Source: UBA1124 sp963933095 (GTDB taxonomy: Bacteria > Pseudomonadota > Gammaproteobacteria > Pseudomonadales > Cellvibrionaceae). Taken from it: DNA of 16,841 nt. Location of the stretch: assembly GCA_963933095.1 (NCBI GenBank), contig CAWVSV010000054.1, forward strand, positions 1 to 16,841. Reading direction: 5' to 3'. The notes beneath the pieces were generated by a model. It was not told the DNA's origin. It did no database searches and saw nothing but the letters and a program-made list of their open reading frames with translations. Positions 16,037-16,841 of this stretch are shown here, in pieces. Position 1 is the first letter of the stretch; the number at the start of each line of letters is the position of its first letter. Both the position numbers and the translations under genes were made by a program.

Positions 16037-16675
16037 TGCTATTAGTTGCCTGCGGTTAACTGCCGGTATATGTCTTTTGGCTAGAAAAATTGCAGTAATA
16101 TTTTTTTTGCTATTAGGTAATTTTTAATCAGTGGTTTTTTTCGATCGCAGTGGCTTGGCTAACGTTTAAAAGCGTTTAAATTTTGTGCACAATATAAAAA
16201 TCTAGGTTTTTCTTGGCAGCATTAAAATTCCCTAGCAATTTTTATCGCTAGTAAATTTTTCATTTTTTTAGCGATGAGAAAACTTTTTTCAATTTATCAT
16301 TATGGCTATGAAATTTTTCATAGCCGGGTTATTGGTTCTCTGTAAAGCTTGTCATTATTAAATCTATGCAGCATTTAATAGCTCTTTTTGGTGCTGATAA
16401 TATTTGACTATTAATAGTGTCGAGCGCGCTCTGATTTGTTAATAATAAAAAACAGCGGTAAATATGGACGCTATTAATTATCAGACGATTTTTCTGGCGG
16501 TGCTGTGTCATATTAGCGCCCCTCAAGTTTACCTTGGCCTAGTCGAGAGTGGCTAGGTGTGCATATGGAAGCGGCATAAAATCGAGCAGAATCAGCCTTA
16601 TCAGACGGCTAGGGCCAATTTTTTTAAATACTTACCTGACTTGAAATATCGACTGAGTCGCGCTGGCATAACAAA
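16037..16675. other. AT-rich non-coding tail with several inverted repeats
   Basis: No convincing gene. Structure seen: direct repeat CGTTTAAA at 16163-16170 and 16173-16180 (10-bp spacing); palindrome TTGTGCACAA at 16183-16192; CTAGC/GCTAG at 16232-16236 and 16247-16251, overlapping ATCGCTA/TAGCGAT at 16244-16250 and 16269-16275; and a hairpin with arms GGCTATGAAA and TTTCATAGCC at 16304-16325. A TATAAA box follows the palindrome at 16194. A short open frame from 16557 (WKRHKIEQNQPYQTARANFF) lacks support. Confidence 0.6.
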
Positions 16676-16841
16676 CCTTCAATCGCGCTTATTTTCAGGC
16701 GCTGCTCAAGGCGCTCATAAAGCTGGGGGTGTGGGATGAGCCGCCCGATTCGCCTGAGTAGAAGAGTCCTTTAATTATGCTTATTCTCAGGCGCTGCTCA
16801 AGGCGCTCATAAAGCTGGGGGTGTGGGATGAGCCGCCCGAT
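16676..16841. repeat. 92-bp-period direct repeat running off the right edge
   Basis: Positions 16676-16749 recur at 16768-16841. The last 55 bases of each copy are identical (16695-16749 and 16787-16841); the part before has scattered changes. On the plus strand both copies can be read as a peptide containing ALLKALIKLGVWDEPP, ended in copy 1 by a TAG at 16758-16760. It looks like the end of a coding sequence, possibly a mobile-element gene, but it is not recognised. The second copy is cut by the window end. Confidence 0.85.

Noticed and set aside
16329..16526. 65-codon minus-strand open frame in the tail
   Set aside because: No ribosome site, no family resemblance, unusual composition; probably chance.

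Overview
The window looks like chromosomal DNA from a free-living, probably marine, gammaproteobacterium. The MurJ protein follows the Escherichia coli MurJ sequence closely along its length, the sensor kinase has the BarA-type layout, and there is an RND exporter with outer-membrane partners. This placement is inferred from protein resemblance only; there is no rRNA or tRNA to fix it. Both ends lie in short repeats. The right end stops after an exact 55-base repetition, as expected for an assembled contig that broke at a repeat.

Layout. (1) 1-127: three imperfect direct repeats at the left edge. (2) 219-4837, minus strand: a site-2-type membrane metalloprotease preceded by a 1148-residue hybrid sensor kinase with a duplicated CHASE3-like sensor, HAMP, kinase, two receivers (the first degenerate) and an HPt domain. 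(3) 4838-5662: an 825-bp gap with no convincing gene. (4) 5663-7255, plus strand: murJ, the lipid II flippase. (5) 7256-9640: a pocket of decay. It holds a RES-Xre toxin-antitoxin pair in which both genes are broken, an 88-bp inverted-repeat element, a small intact lipoprotein gene, and a periplasmic binding-protein gene broken by a stop codon and truncated. (6) 9700-16036, plus strand: a regulated export locus. A near-consensus promoter overlaps one of two TetR-type palindromes and drives an RND/MMPL exporter, a LolA-like periplasmic protein and a TetR repressor. An outer-membrane beta-barrel protein and a periplasmic binding protein follow. (7) 16037-16841: an AT-rich non-coding tail with several inverted repeats, then a 92-bp-period repeat running off the end.

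How the genes fit together. The best functional story is region 6. The RND pump in the inner membrane, the LolA-like periplasmic carrier and the outer-membrane barrel could form a route for a hydrophobic or lipid-like cargo. The TetR protein, encoded last in the likely operon, is the obvious candidate to bind the two operators and close a feedback loop. The cargo cannot be read from the sequence. No clearly new defence or mobile system was found. The most unusual items are the layered regulation at 9700-9754, the decayed toxin-antitoxin locus, the duplicated sensor domain, and several structured non-coding elements.
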